Shown: positions 33,503 to 40,665 of the stretch, in pieces
Numbering within the stretch: the first letter of the stretch is position 1
Layout of the letters: every line of letters starts with the position of its first letter
Source of the DNA: an uncultured Ruminococcus sp.
GTDB lineage: Bacteria > Bacillota > Clostridia > Oscillospirales > Ruminococcaceae
DNA length: 40,665 nucleotides
NCBI GenBank assembly: GCA_945877315.1
Contig: CAMCRP010000031.1
Location: forward strand, 1 to 40,665
Direction of reading: 5' to 3'
The notes under the pieces: generated by a model
The model's database searches: none
Seen by the model: only the letters and a program-made list of their open reading frames with translations
What the model was told of the DNA's origin: nothing
Made by a program: the position numbers and the translations under genes

Positions 33503-34155
33503 CATTCGGTCAGGCTAACCTTTCGGAGCTTCTGATATGTACGGGTGCTTCTGCGGTGTTGGGGCTGATCATTGCACTATGCTATATGTTCAGGAGCAAA
33601 TACAGTAAAAGCTTTGTATGCACTCTGGTAATGCTGCCCGTTATCGTCCAGGCGGTGATAATGCTTGTAAATGGAAATGTTGGTACGGGCGTTGCGGTAA
33701 TGGGTGCGTTCAGTCTTATCAGATTTCGTTCCGTACCGGGGACATCACGGGAAATAGGCGCACTTTTTCTTGCCATGACAGCGGGCATCGCAACAGGTAT
33801 GGGACAGCTTGTGTTTGCATTTGCCGTTACGGGATTTGTCTGCCTTATAATGCTGATTTTGACTGCAATAAAATTCGGTGAATCCCGACAGACAGCGTCC
33901 GAGCTGAAAATCACAGTCCCCGAGGATATGGATTTTGAAAATGCCTTTGATGATATTTTGAACGTATATACCTCATCATACCGTCTTATATCGTCAAAAA
34001 CAACTAATATGGGCAGTCTTTACGAGCTGAAATACGAAATAATCCTCAAAGAAGACAGCAGCGTGAAAAAAATGATCGACGAAATACGATGCAGAAACGG
34101 CAATCTTACGGTTGTATGCGGTCAGAAGCAGGTTTCGCATCAGGAGGAATTATAA
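33484..34155 (+). CDS. DUF4956 membrane protein
   Basis: 223 residues with about four membrane helices in the first 125 residues (about 16-35, 43-62, 67-82 and 92-122), then a cytosolic ferredoxin-like domain (ELKITVPEDMDFENAFDDILNVYTS). The central motif GNVGTGVAVMGAFSLIRFRSVPGTSREIGALF is the DUF4956 hallmark. The family is regularly found directly after VTC polymerase genes, so a membrane partner in polyphosphate synthesis or export is likely but unproven. GGAG lies 10 bases before the ATG, inside the VTC gene. Confidence 0.9.
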   Translation: MFTDMLTFGQANLSELLICTGASAVLGLIIALCYMFRSKYSKSFVCTLVMLPVIVQAVIMLVNGNVGTGVAVMGAFSLIRFRSVPGTSREIGALFLAMTAGIATGMGQLVFAFAVTGFVCLIMLILTAIKFGESRQTASELKITVPEDMDFENAFDDILNVYTSSYRLISSKTTNMGSLYELKYEIILKEDSSVKKMIDEIRCRNGNLTVVCGQKQVSHQEEL

Positions 34156-34157
34156 AA

Positions 34158-34184
34158 ATGAGGCATTACCAAAGATATGAATAA
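34158..34184 (+). CDS. Possible 8-codon leader ORF before the cysteine-rich gene
   Basis: The strong AGGAGG at the end of DUF4956 is placed for an ATG at 34158, which opens MRHYQRYE and stops at TAA 34182-34184. The real gene starts in another frame at 34177, inside this mini-ORF. It may couple translation, or the ATG at 34177 may simply use the same site at long distance. Confidence 0.3.
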   Translation: MRHYQRYE

Positions 34185-35088
34185 GCCTTCCAAAATTACG
34201 GCATATTATCATCTTCCGGGACTGTTTGAGTTTTATGAGCTTTACAAGGCTTTTCTGCCGCTTTTCCGTGAACACAAGGAATACTTTTACGAGTGGTGTG
34301 ACATAGGCTCGATCTACGGAGCGCCCTCCGACTGCATCTGGGGCGGAGGACGTGTGGGATTCGGTTCCGGCGACCCCCGTGAAGTACTCGCCCTTATGCG
34401 GGAATATAACATTTCCTCCCGCCTGACATTCAGCAATTCACTGCTTAGAGAGGAACATCTTTCCGACAAAAAATGCAATGCCCTCTGCAAAATGTTCAGC
34501 GAAAAAAATGGTGTCAGAAACGGCGTTATTATCTGTTCGGAGCTGCTTCTTTGCTATCTGAAAGCAAATTATCCCGAGCTTTATTTTGTTTCATCGACTA
34601 CCAAAGTCCTGACGGATTTCCGAGAGTTTTCCGACGAAACCAAACGTGATGATTTTCTGTATGTCGTCCCCGATTTTCGGATGAATAAGCGTTTTGACGA
34701 TCTGGACAGTCTATCCGCCGCACAAAAGGACAAGACGGAATTTCTCTGTAACGAATGTTGTTACATCGGCTGTAAGGACAGGAAACGCTGCTACGAAAAT
34801 GTCAGCCGAAAAAATCTGGGTGAAGCTTGTCCCGACCATAAATGCACCGCCCCCGAGTCAGAGGACGGCTACCGTTTCTCAAAAGCTATGAAAAACCCCG
34901 CATTTATCGGAATTGAGGATATAATAAATATTTATCTGCCTATGGGCTTTCAAAATTTTAAGATAGAAGGACGGGGTCTGGGAAGTGCGCTGATCCTGGA
35001 ATTTCTTCTCTATTATATGACAAAGCCCGAGTATCAATTGCAGGTCAGAGAGGAAATTTATCTGGACAGTATGCTGGATATTTTTTGA
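34177..35088 (+). CDS. Cysteine-rich protein, possibly a distant U32-peptidase-like barrel
   Basis: 303 residues, no signal peptide or membrane helix. I do not recognise it firmly. A cluster CNECCYIGCKDRKRC (Cys191, 194, 195, 199, 205) plus Cys218 and Cys223 (CPDHKC) looks like a metal or Fe-S site. Alternating hydrophobic strands (GVIICSELLLCYL, PELYFVSSTT, DFLYVVPDFRMN) and the late FKIEGRGLGSALILEFLL segment recall the TIM barrels of the U32 family, in which UbiU/UbiV also bind an Fe-S cluster. This link is from pattern only. It ends the VTC-DUF4956 run and is followed by a strong terminator, so a role with the polyphosphate genes is possible. Confidence 0.55.
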   Translation: MNKPSKITAYYHLPGLFEFYELYKAFLPLFREHKEYFYEWCDIGSIYGAPSDCIWGGGRVGFGSGDPREVLALMREYNISSRLTFSNSLLREEHLSDKKCNALCKMFSEKNGVRNGVIICSELLLCYLKANYPELYFVSSTTKVLTDFREFSDETKRDDFLYVVPDFRMNKRFDDLDSLSAAQKDKTEFLCNECCYIGCKDRKRCYENVSRKNLGEACPDHKCTAPESEDGYRFSKAMKNPAFIGIEDIINIYLPMGFQNFKIEGRGLGSALILEFLLYYMTKPEYQLQVREEIYLDSMLDIF

Positions 35089-35094
35089 GAAAAA

Positions 35095-35128
35095 AGTGCT
35101 GTGTTCACCGAAAAATGAACACAGCACT
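35095..35128. terminator. Bidirectional terminator
   Basis: A perfect 13-bp stem (35095-35107 with 35116-35128) with an 8-nt loop. On the minus strand TTTTTT follows; on the plus strand ATTATTTT follows. It serves the cysteine-rich gene and the converging lipoprotein gene. Confidence 0.88.
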
Positions 35129-35134
35129 ATTATT

Positions 35135-36181
35135 TTACCATTCGGTATCAAGTATAACATTTCCCAATGTGAAGCTGCCGTCGGAGTAAATGAGTTCACC
35201 CTTTGCAGTGCATATTGCTTCGGGCATTATCATATTGGGATTATGGACATTCAATGTTATTTCCAGATACAAGGTATCTCCCTCAAGACTATATTTTTTG
35301 AGTGAGTTTATGTAGCTTAAATTCTCCTTGATATCGTCGTTGGTGTATTCGCCGAAAAGTTCTTTGTCAAGAATCGCAGTGCATTCGTAGGTATCGGTGA
35401 AAAATCTGACTGTACCGTTATCATCTGCCCATTCTGCGTTTATCTTTGAAATCATTTCTTCCGCAAAGGCATCTTCGTTGCTGCCGAAGCCGAATATTGA
35501 ATCTTCTGACGGCTCGTCAACAGTCAGCATCTCGTAATGTCCGCTTTCGTTTTTGTCAAATACAGCTATATCGTAAATTGCACACATTGTTCCACCCGCA
35601 GTGTATACAGTGCTGAAAATCTCCCGATCGTCATCATCATCCATATTGAAAAGACTGCATTCAACAGGCGAATCGCAAGCGAAACGTCCGAAACAAGCAC
35701 GTTCAAATTCATCGGCAATACCATCATGCTCAATTATCGTGTACTGAGCGAAAAGCTTTTCGCCGTTTTCATCAACAAGACCGTCAATACATACGCCGTA
35801 AATATTGCTGCCGTCCGAAAGCTCGGTGATAAATACAGGCTTTTCAATTTCTGAAAGCGAATAGTTCGTATAGTCGGACACAAGAACCTTTTTGTCCAGC
35901 ACCCAGCCGCTTGGAGAAACAAGCTTTCCGTCCTCGGCAGTTTCTGCGGTTTCGGCGGGCGTTGTTTCTTCGGTGGTGGTTTCCTCAGTTGTTGTTTCCG
36001 TGAGGGTCGTGATTTCAGGTTCTGTGGTTGTTTCAGCAGTTGTTGTTTCAATGGTCGAAGATGTTTCTGAAACGATGGTATCAACAGTTGTTTCCGAAGC
36101 GGTGTTCACATTGCTGCTTGAACAGCCTGTTATTGATGTGCAAAGCAGCAGTGCTGTTAAAAAGGCTTTTATTTTCTTCAT
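35135..36181 (-). CDS. Lipoprotein with Thr/Glu-rich linker, unknown function
   Basis: 348 residues. A signal peptide ends in the lipobox SITGC, giving lipidated Cys20. Residues about 22-85 are almost entirely Thr, Glu, Ser and Ala (ETTTEETTTEETTPAETAET), a flexible, possibly O-glycosylated stalk common in Ruminococcus surface proteins. The folded part (about 90-348) has strands such as KPVFITELSDGSNIYGVCID and YTIIEHDGIADEFERACFG, and a DDDDDRE acidic turn. I do not recognise the domain. The promoter has perfect consensus boxes and lies back-to-back with that of the Nudix gene. Confidence 0.8.
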   Translation of the reverse strand: MKKIKAFLTALLLCTSITGCSSSNVNTASETTVDTIVSETSSTIETTTAETTTEPEITTLTETTTEETTTEETTPAETAETAEDGKLVSPSGWVLDKKVLVSDYTNYSLSEIEKPVFITELSDGSNIYGVCIDGLVDENGEKLFAQYTIIEHDGIADEFERACFGRFACDSPVECSLFNMDDDDDREIFSTVYTAGGTMCAIYDIAVFDKNESGHYEMLTVDEPSEDSIFGFGSNEDAFAEEMISKINAEWADDNGTVRFFTDTYECTAILDKELFGEYTNDDIKENLSYINSLKKYSLEGDTLYLEITLNVHNPNMIMPEAICTAKGELIYSDGSFTLGNVILDTEW

Positions 36182-36215
36182 AAAAATTTCCCCTAAAAAA
36201 AATCTTACTCAATCA

Positions 36216-36244
36216 ATTATATATCATTTAGTATCATATGTCAA
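36216..36244 (-). promoter_or_regulatory. Perfect-consensus promoter of the lipoprotein gene
   Basis: On the minus strand TTGACA (36239-36244), 17-bp spacer, TATAAT (36216-36221). The -35 boxes of this promoter and the Nudix promoter are only 16 bp apart. Confidence 0.85.
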
Positions 36245-36260
36245 TAGCTCCCCCCAAATA

Positions 36261-36289
36261 TTGACAGATATAAAAAATCGTGATATAAT
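36261..36289 (+). promoter_or_regulatory. Perfect-consensus promoter of the Nudix-DUF554 unit
   Basis: TTGACA (36261-36266), 17-bp spacer, TATAAT (36284-36289) with extended TGA. The leader to the ATG is about 24 nt. Confidence 0.88.
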
Positions 36290-36319
36290 TGTTCAGAATG
36301 AAAATAAGGAGAATTCAAT

Positions 36320-36802
36320 ATGTTCGACTGCGGATTCACAAAAGAAAATAATTGGTTCAGATACAGAGCGGGTGCCATAATCATAGAGAATGGCTGCGTT
36401 CTGTTTGCGGGAAATAAAAATGAAGATTATCTCTATTCCATAGGCGGAGGTGTTCATATGGGAGAAACTGCCGAGGAAGCTGTGGTTCGGGAAGTGTTTG
36501 AGGAAACGGGCGTGGAGTATGAGATAGACCGCCTTGCCGTTATTCACGAAAACTTTTTCAATGAAAATTCGGGAACGCTGAAAGGTCTTAACTGCCATGA
36601 GATAAGCTTTTATTTTCTCATGAAGCCGAGAGGCACACAGGCACTTAACAGCAACAGTTATACCCATGGCGCAAGGGAAGAAATGCACTGGATACCCATA
36701 GAGGAGCTGGACAAACATAAGGCATTCCCCTCTTTTTTGAAAGATTATCTCAGTGCGGAACACTCGGGAATAGAGCATATTATCACAGATGAAAGGGTCT
36801 GA
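36320..36802 (+). CDS. Nudix hydrolase
   Basis: 160 residues. The full Nudix box is present (G43 to V65: GGVHMGE, then REVFEETGV), giving the Mg-binding helix that cleaves nucleoside diphosphates linked to another group. The preceding strand (RAGAIIIENGCVLFAGNKN) and the later HEISFYFLMKPRG and EEMHWIPIEEL segments fit the usual fold. The substrate cannot be predicted. AAGGAG precedes the ATG, and the 3' end reaches the DUF554 start region. Confidence 0.92.
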   Translation: MFDCGFTKENNWFRYRAGAIIIENGCVLFAGNKNEDYLYSIGGGVHMGETAEEAVVREVFEETGVEYEIDRLAVIHENFFNENSGTLKGLNCHEISFYFLMKPRGTQALNSNSYTHGAREEMHWIPIEELDKHKAFPSFLKDYLSAEHSGIEHIITDERV

Positions 36803-36809
36803 CAAATTT

Positions 36810-37538
36810 ATGATAGGTCTTGGAACAATTATCAACAGCGTTGCTATTATTGCGGGCGGATTTTTGGGACATTTCACGGGAAAGCTTTTTAACTCGGAGC
36901 AGCAGGATTCTCTAAACAAAACCTGCGGTATAAGCGTGCTGTTCATTGCAATAGCGGGCGCAATGCAGGGTATGCTTAAAATCGAAAACGGCGAGATTAT
37001 GAGCGGGAAATCCATGCTTGTGGTATTATGCCTTGCGTTGGGAACGATTATCGGAGAGCTTATCGGCATAGAAAAGGGCTTTGAACGTTTCGGCGAATGG
37101 CTGAAAAAGAAAACTGGAAACAGCGGCGATGCGGGGTTTGTGGGTGCCTTCGTATCGGCTTCTCTGACTGTCTGTATCGGGGCAATGGCTATCGTTGGAG
37201 CCATACAGGACGGTATTCTCAGGGATTGTACCACACTTGCGGTAAAATCCGTGCTGGACTTCATAATTATTTCGGTAATGACATCTTCCATGGGAAAAGG
37301 CTGTGCTTTTTCGGCAATTCCCGTGTTTATTTTTGAGGGCAGCATTACTCTGCTTGCACGGCTGATTTCACCCATAATGACCGAGCTTGCCATAGCATAT
37401 CTTTCACTTATCGGGTCTATACTCATATTCTGCGTGGGAATAAATCTTGTGTGGGGAAAGACGCTGCGTGTTGCAAATATGCTGCCTGCTGTTCTGTTTG
37501 CGGTGTTGGCGGCTTATCTGCCCGTTAGCTTTTTTTAA
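36810..37538 (+). CDS. DUF554 membrane protein
   Basis: 242 residues with about seven membrane helices. The start MIGLGTIINSVAIIAGGFLG and the GISVLFIAIAGAMQGML, FVSASLTVCIGAMAIVGAIQDG and GINLVWGKTLRVANMLPA segments are the family hallmarks. Function unknown; it is often annotated as a putative membrane transporter. An ATG seven codons earlier (36789), inside the Nudix gene, would add MKGSDKF; the later ATG is chosen because family members begin MIGLGT and a GGG lies 12 bases before it. Co-transcribed with the Nudix gene. Confidence 0.85.
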   Translation: MIGLGTIINSVAIIAGGFLGHFTGKLFNSEQQDSLNKTCGISVLFIAIAGAMQGMLKIENGEIMSGKSMLVVLCLALGTIIGELIGIEKGFERFGEWLKKKTGNSGDAGFVGAFVSASLTVCIGAMAIVGAIQDGILRDCTTLAVKSVLDFIIISVMTSSMGKGCAFSAIPVFIFEGSITLLARLISPIMTELAIAYLSLIGSILIFCVGINLVWGKTLRVANMLPAVLFAVLAAYLPVSFF

Positions 37539-37551
37539 AAGATATGCACGC

Positions 37552-37580
37552 TTGACATAATCTGCTAAAAGTGATATACT
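37552..37580 (+). promoter_or_regulatory. Promoter of trkA-trkH
   Basis: TTGACA (37552-37557), 17-bp spacer, TATACT (37575-37580) with an extended TGA, starting 13 bases after the DUF554 stop. Confidence 0.82.
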
Positions 37581-37622
37581 TTGTAATGTGTGTATTATAA
37601 AATTGACCTTTCAGGGATGTGT

Positions 37623-38981
37623 TTGGTTTTGAATATAATTATAGTAGGCTGCGGAAAAGTCGGCGGTGAAATTGCAGAGCATCTTAACGATGAGGGCGAT
37701 AACATTACCGTCATTGACATCGACGCCGCAAAGGTGAATAATCTGACAGCACGGCTTGATGTGCTGGGCGTTACGGGAAACGGTGCGACCCATCTTGTTC
37801 AGCAGGAGGCGGGCATCAGAAACGCCGACCTTCTTATTGCAGTTACCGGCTCCGACGAGCTTAATCTGCTCTGCTGCCTTATCGCAAAAAAGGAAGGTAA
37901 CTGTCAGACCATCGCCCGTGTAAGGGATCCTCAGTACAGCTCGGAGGCACCGTATCTCAAGGAAGAACTTGGTCTTGCAATGGTAATAAATCCCGAATTT
38001 GCGGCAGCTGCGGAAATTGCCAGAGTGCTCAGATTTCCGTCCGCAATAAAGATAGACACCTTTGCAAAGGGCAAGATCGACCTTATGAAATTCCGTCTTC
38101 CCGAAAAATGCGTGCTGACAGGCTGTTCCGTCAAGGAAATAATGCTGAAGCTGAAATGCAACGTTCTGGTATGCACCGTTGAAAGAGGAGATAATGCGTA
38201 TATCCCCAACGGCGATTTTGTGTTTGAGGAAAAGGATATAATCTCAATAATCGCCTCGCCCGCAAACGCCAACGATTTTTTCAGAAAGATAAACTACAAG
38301 ATAAATCAGGTCAAGGACTGCATTATTGCAGGCGGCGGAGAGATCGCCTATTATCTCTGCAAGATACTCAAAAAAACAGGCATCTCACTAAAGCTTATCG
38401 AAAAGGACCCGAAACGCTGTGAAGAGCTTTGCACTGCCCTTCCCGATGTTACCATTATCTGTGGAGATGCCGCCGACCGTCAGACGCTGCTTGAAGAAGG
38501 ACTTGTAAACGCAAACTCCTTTGCCGCCCTGACCAATTTCGATGAAGAAAACATAATGCTTTCCCTTTTCGCCAGAACAAAGGGCTGCAAAAAGCTTATT
38601 ACAAAGATAAACCGCATCGACTTCTTTGACGTTATTAAGCAGCTGGACCTGGATTCCATAATCTACCCCAAAAATATCACCTCCGAGCTTATTGTCAGCC
38701 ATGTCCGTGCCATGAAAAACACCATCGGCAGCAATGTGCAGACTGTTTACAGTATCATAAAGGGCAAGGCGGAAGCGGCGGAATTTCTTATAAGAGATAA
38801 GTCCCCTGTCCTTGGAAAACAGCTTATGGATCTGCGGTTCAAGCCCAATGTCCTTATTGCCGTTATCCTCAGAGGAAACAGAGTCATTATCCCCCGAGGA
38901 AGTGATGTTATCGAGAAAAACGATTCGGTAATAGTCGTTTCCAATATCCGTCCCCACGATATTTCCGACATTCTCGAATGA
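37623..38981 (+). CDS. trkA: Trk potassium uptake protein TrkA (two RCK domains)
   Basis: 452 residues. TrkA is the cytosolic NAD(H)/ATP-binding gate of the Trk K+ uptake system. Two RCK_N/RCK_C halves are seen: the first begins IIIVGCGKVGGEIAEHL with VIDID after strand 2, the second DCIIAGGGEIAYYLCKIL with LIEKD. Both halves end in a small RCK_C domain (for example SPVLGKQLMDLRFKPNVLIAVI). The start is ambiguous: TTG at 37623 has AGGGA at good distance; ATG 37617, TTG 37629 and a GTG at 37590 are alternatives, the last being almost at the transcript start. It sits 13 bases before trkH. Confidence 0.93.
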   Translation: MVLNIIIVGCGKVGGEIAEHLNDEGDNITVIDIDAAKVNNLTARLDVLGVTGNGATHLVQQEAGIRNADLLIAVTGSDELNLLCCLIAKKEGNCQTIARVRDPQYSSEAPYLKEELGLAMVINPEFAAAAEIARVLRFPSAIKIDTFAKGKIDLMKFRLPEKCVLTGCSVKEIMLKLKCNVLVCTVERGDNAYIPNGDFVFEEKDIISIIASPANANDFFRKINYKINQVKDCIIAGGGEIAYYLCKILKKTGISLKLIEKDPKRCEELCTALPDVTIICGDAADRQTLLEEGLVNANSFAALTNFDEENIMLSLFARTKGCKKLITKINRIDFFDVIKQLDLDSIIYPKNITSELIVSHVRAMKNTIGSNVQTVYSIIKGKAEAAEFLIRDKSPVLGKQLMDLRFKPNVLIAVILRGNRVIIPRGSDVIEKNDSVIVVSNIRPHDISDILE

Positions 38982-38994
38982 CGAGGTATACAGC

Positions 38995-40431
38995 ATGAAT
39001 TATACAATGATAGTTTATATTCTCGGCTGGATATTGAATTTTGAAGCACTTTTCCTGATAATCCCGCTCATAGGCGCAATAATTTTCGGGGACAATACCA
39101 TACCTGCCATTCTGCTTACAATGGGCATATGCGCCGCCATAGGCTTGCCCATAACCCGAAAGAAGCCGAAGGAAAGCACTCTCCATTCCCGTGACGGATA
39201 TGTTATCGTGTCACTCAGCTGGATAATACTCAGCTCATTCGGTGCACTGCCCTTTGTATTTTCGGGTGCTATACCAAATTATATCGATGCGCTTTTTGAA
39301 ACCGTTTCGGGCTTTACCACAACGGGTGCATCTATCCTGTCGGACGTTGAAGCCGTCCCAAAGTCTATGCTTTTATGGCGCAGCTTCACCCACTGGATAG
39401 GCGGAATGGGTGTGCTGGTGTTCATTATGGCGTTCCTGCCCCTTTCGGGCGGACAGAATATGCACATTATGAAGGCGGAAAGCCCGGGTCCCTCGGTCAG
39501 CAAGCTTGTACCGAGAATAAAAACCACTGCCCTTCTGCTTTATGCCATATATTTTGTGCTGACGGCAATTGAATTTATACTGCTGCTGTTCGGCGGAATG
39601 AGTATTTTTGAAGCACTGACCATTTCCTTCGGAACGGCGGGCACAGGCGGATTTGCCGTAAAAAATAACGGTCTTGCGGGATATTCCGAAACACTTCGTG
39701 CTATTGTGACGGTATTTATGATACTGTTCAGCCTTAATTTCAACATCTATTTTCTGTTGTTCAGCAGGAAGTTCAAGGACGCATTCAAAATTTCCGAGAT
39801 ATGGTGTTACCTTGCAATAATCGCAGCCGCCACCGGCTTTATAACCGTCAATGTTAAGGGAATGTTCCCGTCGGTCAAGGACGCATTTGCAAATGTTATT
39901 TTCACCGTTTCGTCCATTATTTCGTCAACGGGATTTACGGCTGTGGATTTCAACCTTTGGCCCGAGATCTCCCGAACAATACTTGTCCTTCTGATGTTCA
40001 TCGGTGCCTGTGCGGGAAGTACAGGCGGCGGAATCAAGGTGTACAGAGTAATCATTTTGTTCAAGAGCATGGGCAAGGAGCTTCAGACGCTTATCCACCC
40101 AAAGCAGGTGAAAAAAATTCGCATAGATTCCCATGAAATTGAGCATGAGGTAATTCGCTCGGTCAATGTTTTTATGGTCTGCTTTATCCTTGTTTTCGTA
40201 ATTTCACTGCTGTGCATTTCATTTGAGGACTACGATATGATAACGAATTTCACAGCCGTTGCAACCACCATAAACAACATCGGTCCGGGGCTTGAGCTTG
40301 TGGGTCCCACCTCAAACTTTGAATTCTTCTCACCCTTTTCCAAGCTGGTGCTTATATTCGATATGCTTGCTGGAAGGCTGGAGCTTTTCCCCATGCTCTT
40401 GCTGTTTTCTCCCGTTACATGGAAGAAATAA
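38995..40431 (+). CDS. trkH: Trk potassium transporter membrane subunit TrkH
   Basis: 478 residues. TrkH forms the K+ pore and is gated by TrkA. Four pore-loop repeats with their conserved glycines can be seen: SGFTTTGASI, GTAGTGGFAV, SSTGFTAVDF and NNIGPGLELV, separated by paired membrane helices. The conserved FTHWIGGMGVLVF segment and the GGGIKVYR loop are also present. It ends the operon. No clear terminator follows; a mobile element copy begins 65 bases downstream. Confidence 0.95.
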   Translation: MNYTMIVYILGWILNFEALFLIIPLIGAIIFGDNTIPAILLTMGICAAIGLPITRKKPKESTLHSRDGYVIVSLSWIILSSFGALPFVFSGAIPNYIDALFETVSGFTTTGASILSDVEAVPKSMLLWRSFTHWIGGMGVLVFIMAFLPLSGGQNMHIMKAESPGPSVSKLVPRIKTTALLLYAIYFVLTAIEFILLLFGGMSIFEALTISFGTAGTGGFAVKNNGLAGYSETLRAIVTVFMILFSLNFNIYFLLFSRKFKDAFKISEIWCYLAIIAAATGFITVNVKGMFPSVKDAFANVIFTVSSIISSTGFTAVDFNLWPEISRTILVLLMFIGACAGSTGGGIKVYRVIILFKSMGKELQTLIHPKQVKKIRIDSHEIEHEVIRSVNVFMVCFILVFVISLLCISFEDYDMITNFTAVATTINNIGPGLELVGPTSNFEFFSPFSKLVLIFDMLAGRLELFPMLLLFSPVTWKK

Positions 40432-40495
40432 CGCTGATTTTATGTTATACTATAACAAACGACAAAAATAATCTTACTTTGAGTGTAATTGGAGT

Positions 40496-40609
40496 TAGGG
40501 ATATACTGATTAATGGGTGTTCCCACGCATTCGGCGGGGGAACACCCAAATAAATACGTCACTCAAGCAGCAGAAAAAGCAAAAAATGGATTAAATCAGA
40601 GGATTCTTA
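40496..40609. mobile_element. Miniature inverted-repeat element, copy C
   Basis: A 114-bp relative of copy B in the opposite orientation: TA-GGGATATACTGAT left end, a central GGGTGTTCCC...GGGAACACCC hairpin (10-bp stem, A-G mismatch, 3 more pairs), the AAATACGTCACTCAAGCAG internal motif and ATCAGAGGATTCT-TA right end. The arms have drifted more than in copy B. The remaining 40610-40665 holds only a lone TTGACA (40632-40637) whose -10 box would fall at the window edge. Confidence 0.65.
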
Positions 40610-40665
40610 TACTAATTTCCTATCATAAAGTTGACAAAAAATCCGTGAAAAAGCTTGCGTATATG

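Noticed and set aside
35930-36110. GTT/TTC-rich repetitive stretch considered as a regulatory repeat
   Set aside because: It encodes the Thr/Glu-rich stalk of the lipoprotein and is explained by low-complexity coding.
36293-37426. 377-codon minus-strand frame opposite the Nudix and DUF554 genes
   Set aside because: It spans two clear plus-strand genes and their promoter; its hydrophobic look mirrors DUF554.
40632-40665. Promoter at the right edge
   Set aside because: A TTGACA is present, but no -10 box lies at 16-18 bp and the window ends there.

Overview
The window looks like a chromosome segment of a Gram-positive, low-to-mid GC anaerobe of the Clostridia, most likely a Ruminococcus-type (Oscillospiraceae) gut or rumen bacterium. 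This rests on the Firmicutes-style rimP-nusA-ylxR-ylxQ-infB operon, AGGAGG ribosome-binding sites, sigma-A promoters of the TTGACA-17-TATAAT type, a GH3 enzyme with the reversed domain order known from rumen bacteria, and many AraC regulators beside glycosidases. No species can be named from the sequence alone.

Layout. (1) 1-5.4 kb: the 3' end of a tRNA-Val, an orphan 102-residue protein, and a four-gene Gld-like ABC-2 export operon (ATPase, permease, GldG-like protein, DUF4340 protein), all on the minus strand with their own promoter. (2) 5.5-15.1 kb: a tightly packed minus-strand translation/transcription operon, rimP-nusA-rnpM-ylxQ-infB-rbfA-nrnA-truB-ribF-gltX, with a promoter and a terminator-like hairpin in its leader. 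(3) 15.3-20.8 kb, plus strand: a stand-alone ilvB behind a consensus promoter and a perfect palindrome, then queH, DUF1232, an AraC regulator, an AlkZ-related protein and an alpha/alpha-toroid protein in one run. (4) 20.9-30.3 kb: a carbohydrate region with three glycosidases that all lack signal peptides (permuted GH3, GH5, GH43), two AraC regulators divergent from GH5 and from an SDR oxidoreductase, a free SCP2 domain and a sugar O-acetyltransferase. (5) 30.5-35.1 kb: a CotH lipoprotein divergent from a VTC-type polyphosphate polymerase, a DUF4956 membrane protein and a cysteine-rich protein. (6) 35.1-40.4 kb: a Thr/Glu-linker lipoprotein divergent from a Nudix hydrolase and DUF554 gene, then trkA-trkH potassium uptake. 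Three copies of a TA-flanked miniature inverted-repeat element occur only in the right 13 kb.

How it fits together. Region 2 is housekeeping: ribosome maturation, initiation, RNA turnover and flavin/tRNA metabolism. Region 4 appears to break down imported oligosaccharides in the cytosol; no transporter is present in the window. The most unusual observations are: two AraC intergenic regions sharing the same inverted-repeat, face-to-face divergent promoter block; the VTC gene, whose conserved N-terminal beta-strand is encoded upstream of any normal start codon; the CotH/VTC/DUF4956/cysteine-rich cluster; and the short mobile-element family. No CRISPR array, phage, integrase or full insertion sequence was seen.
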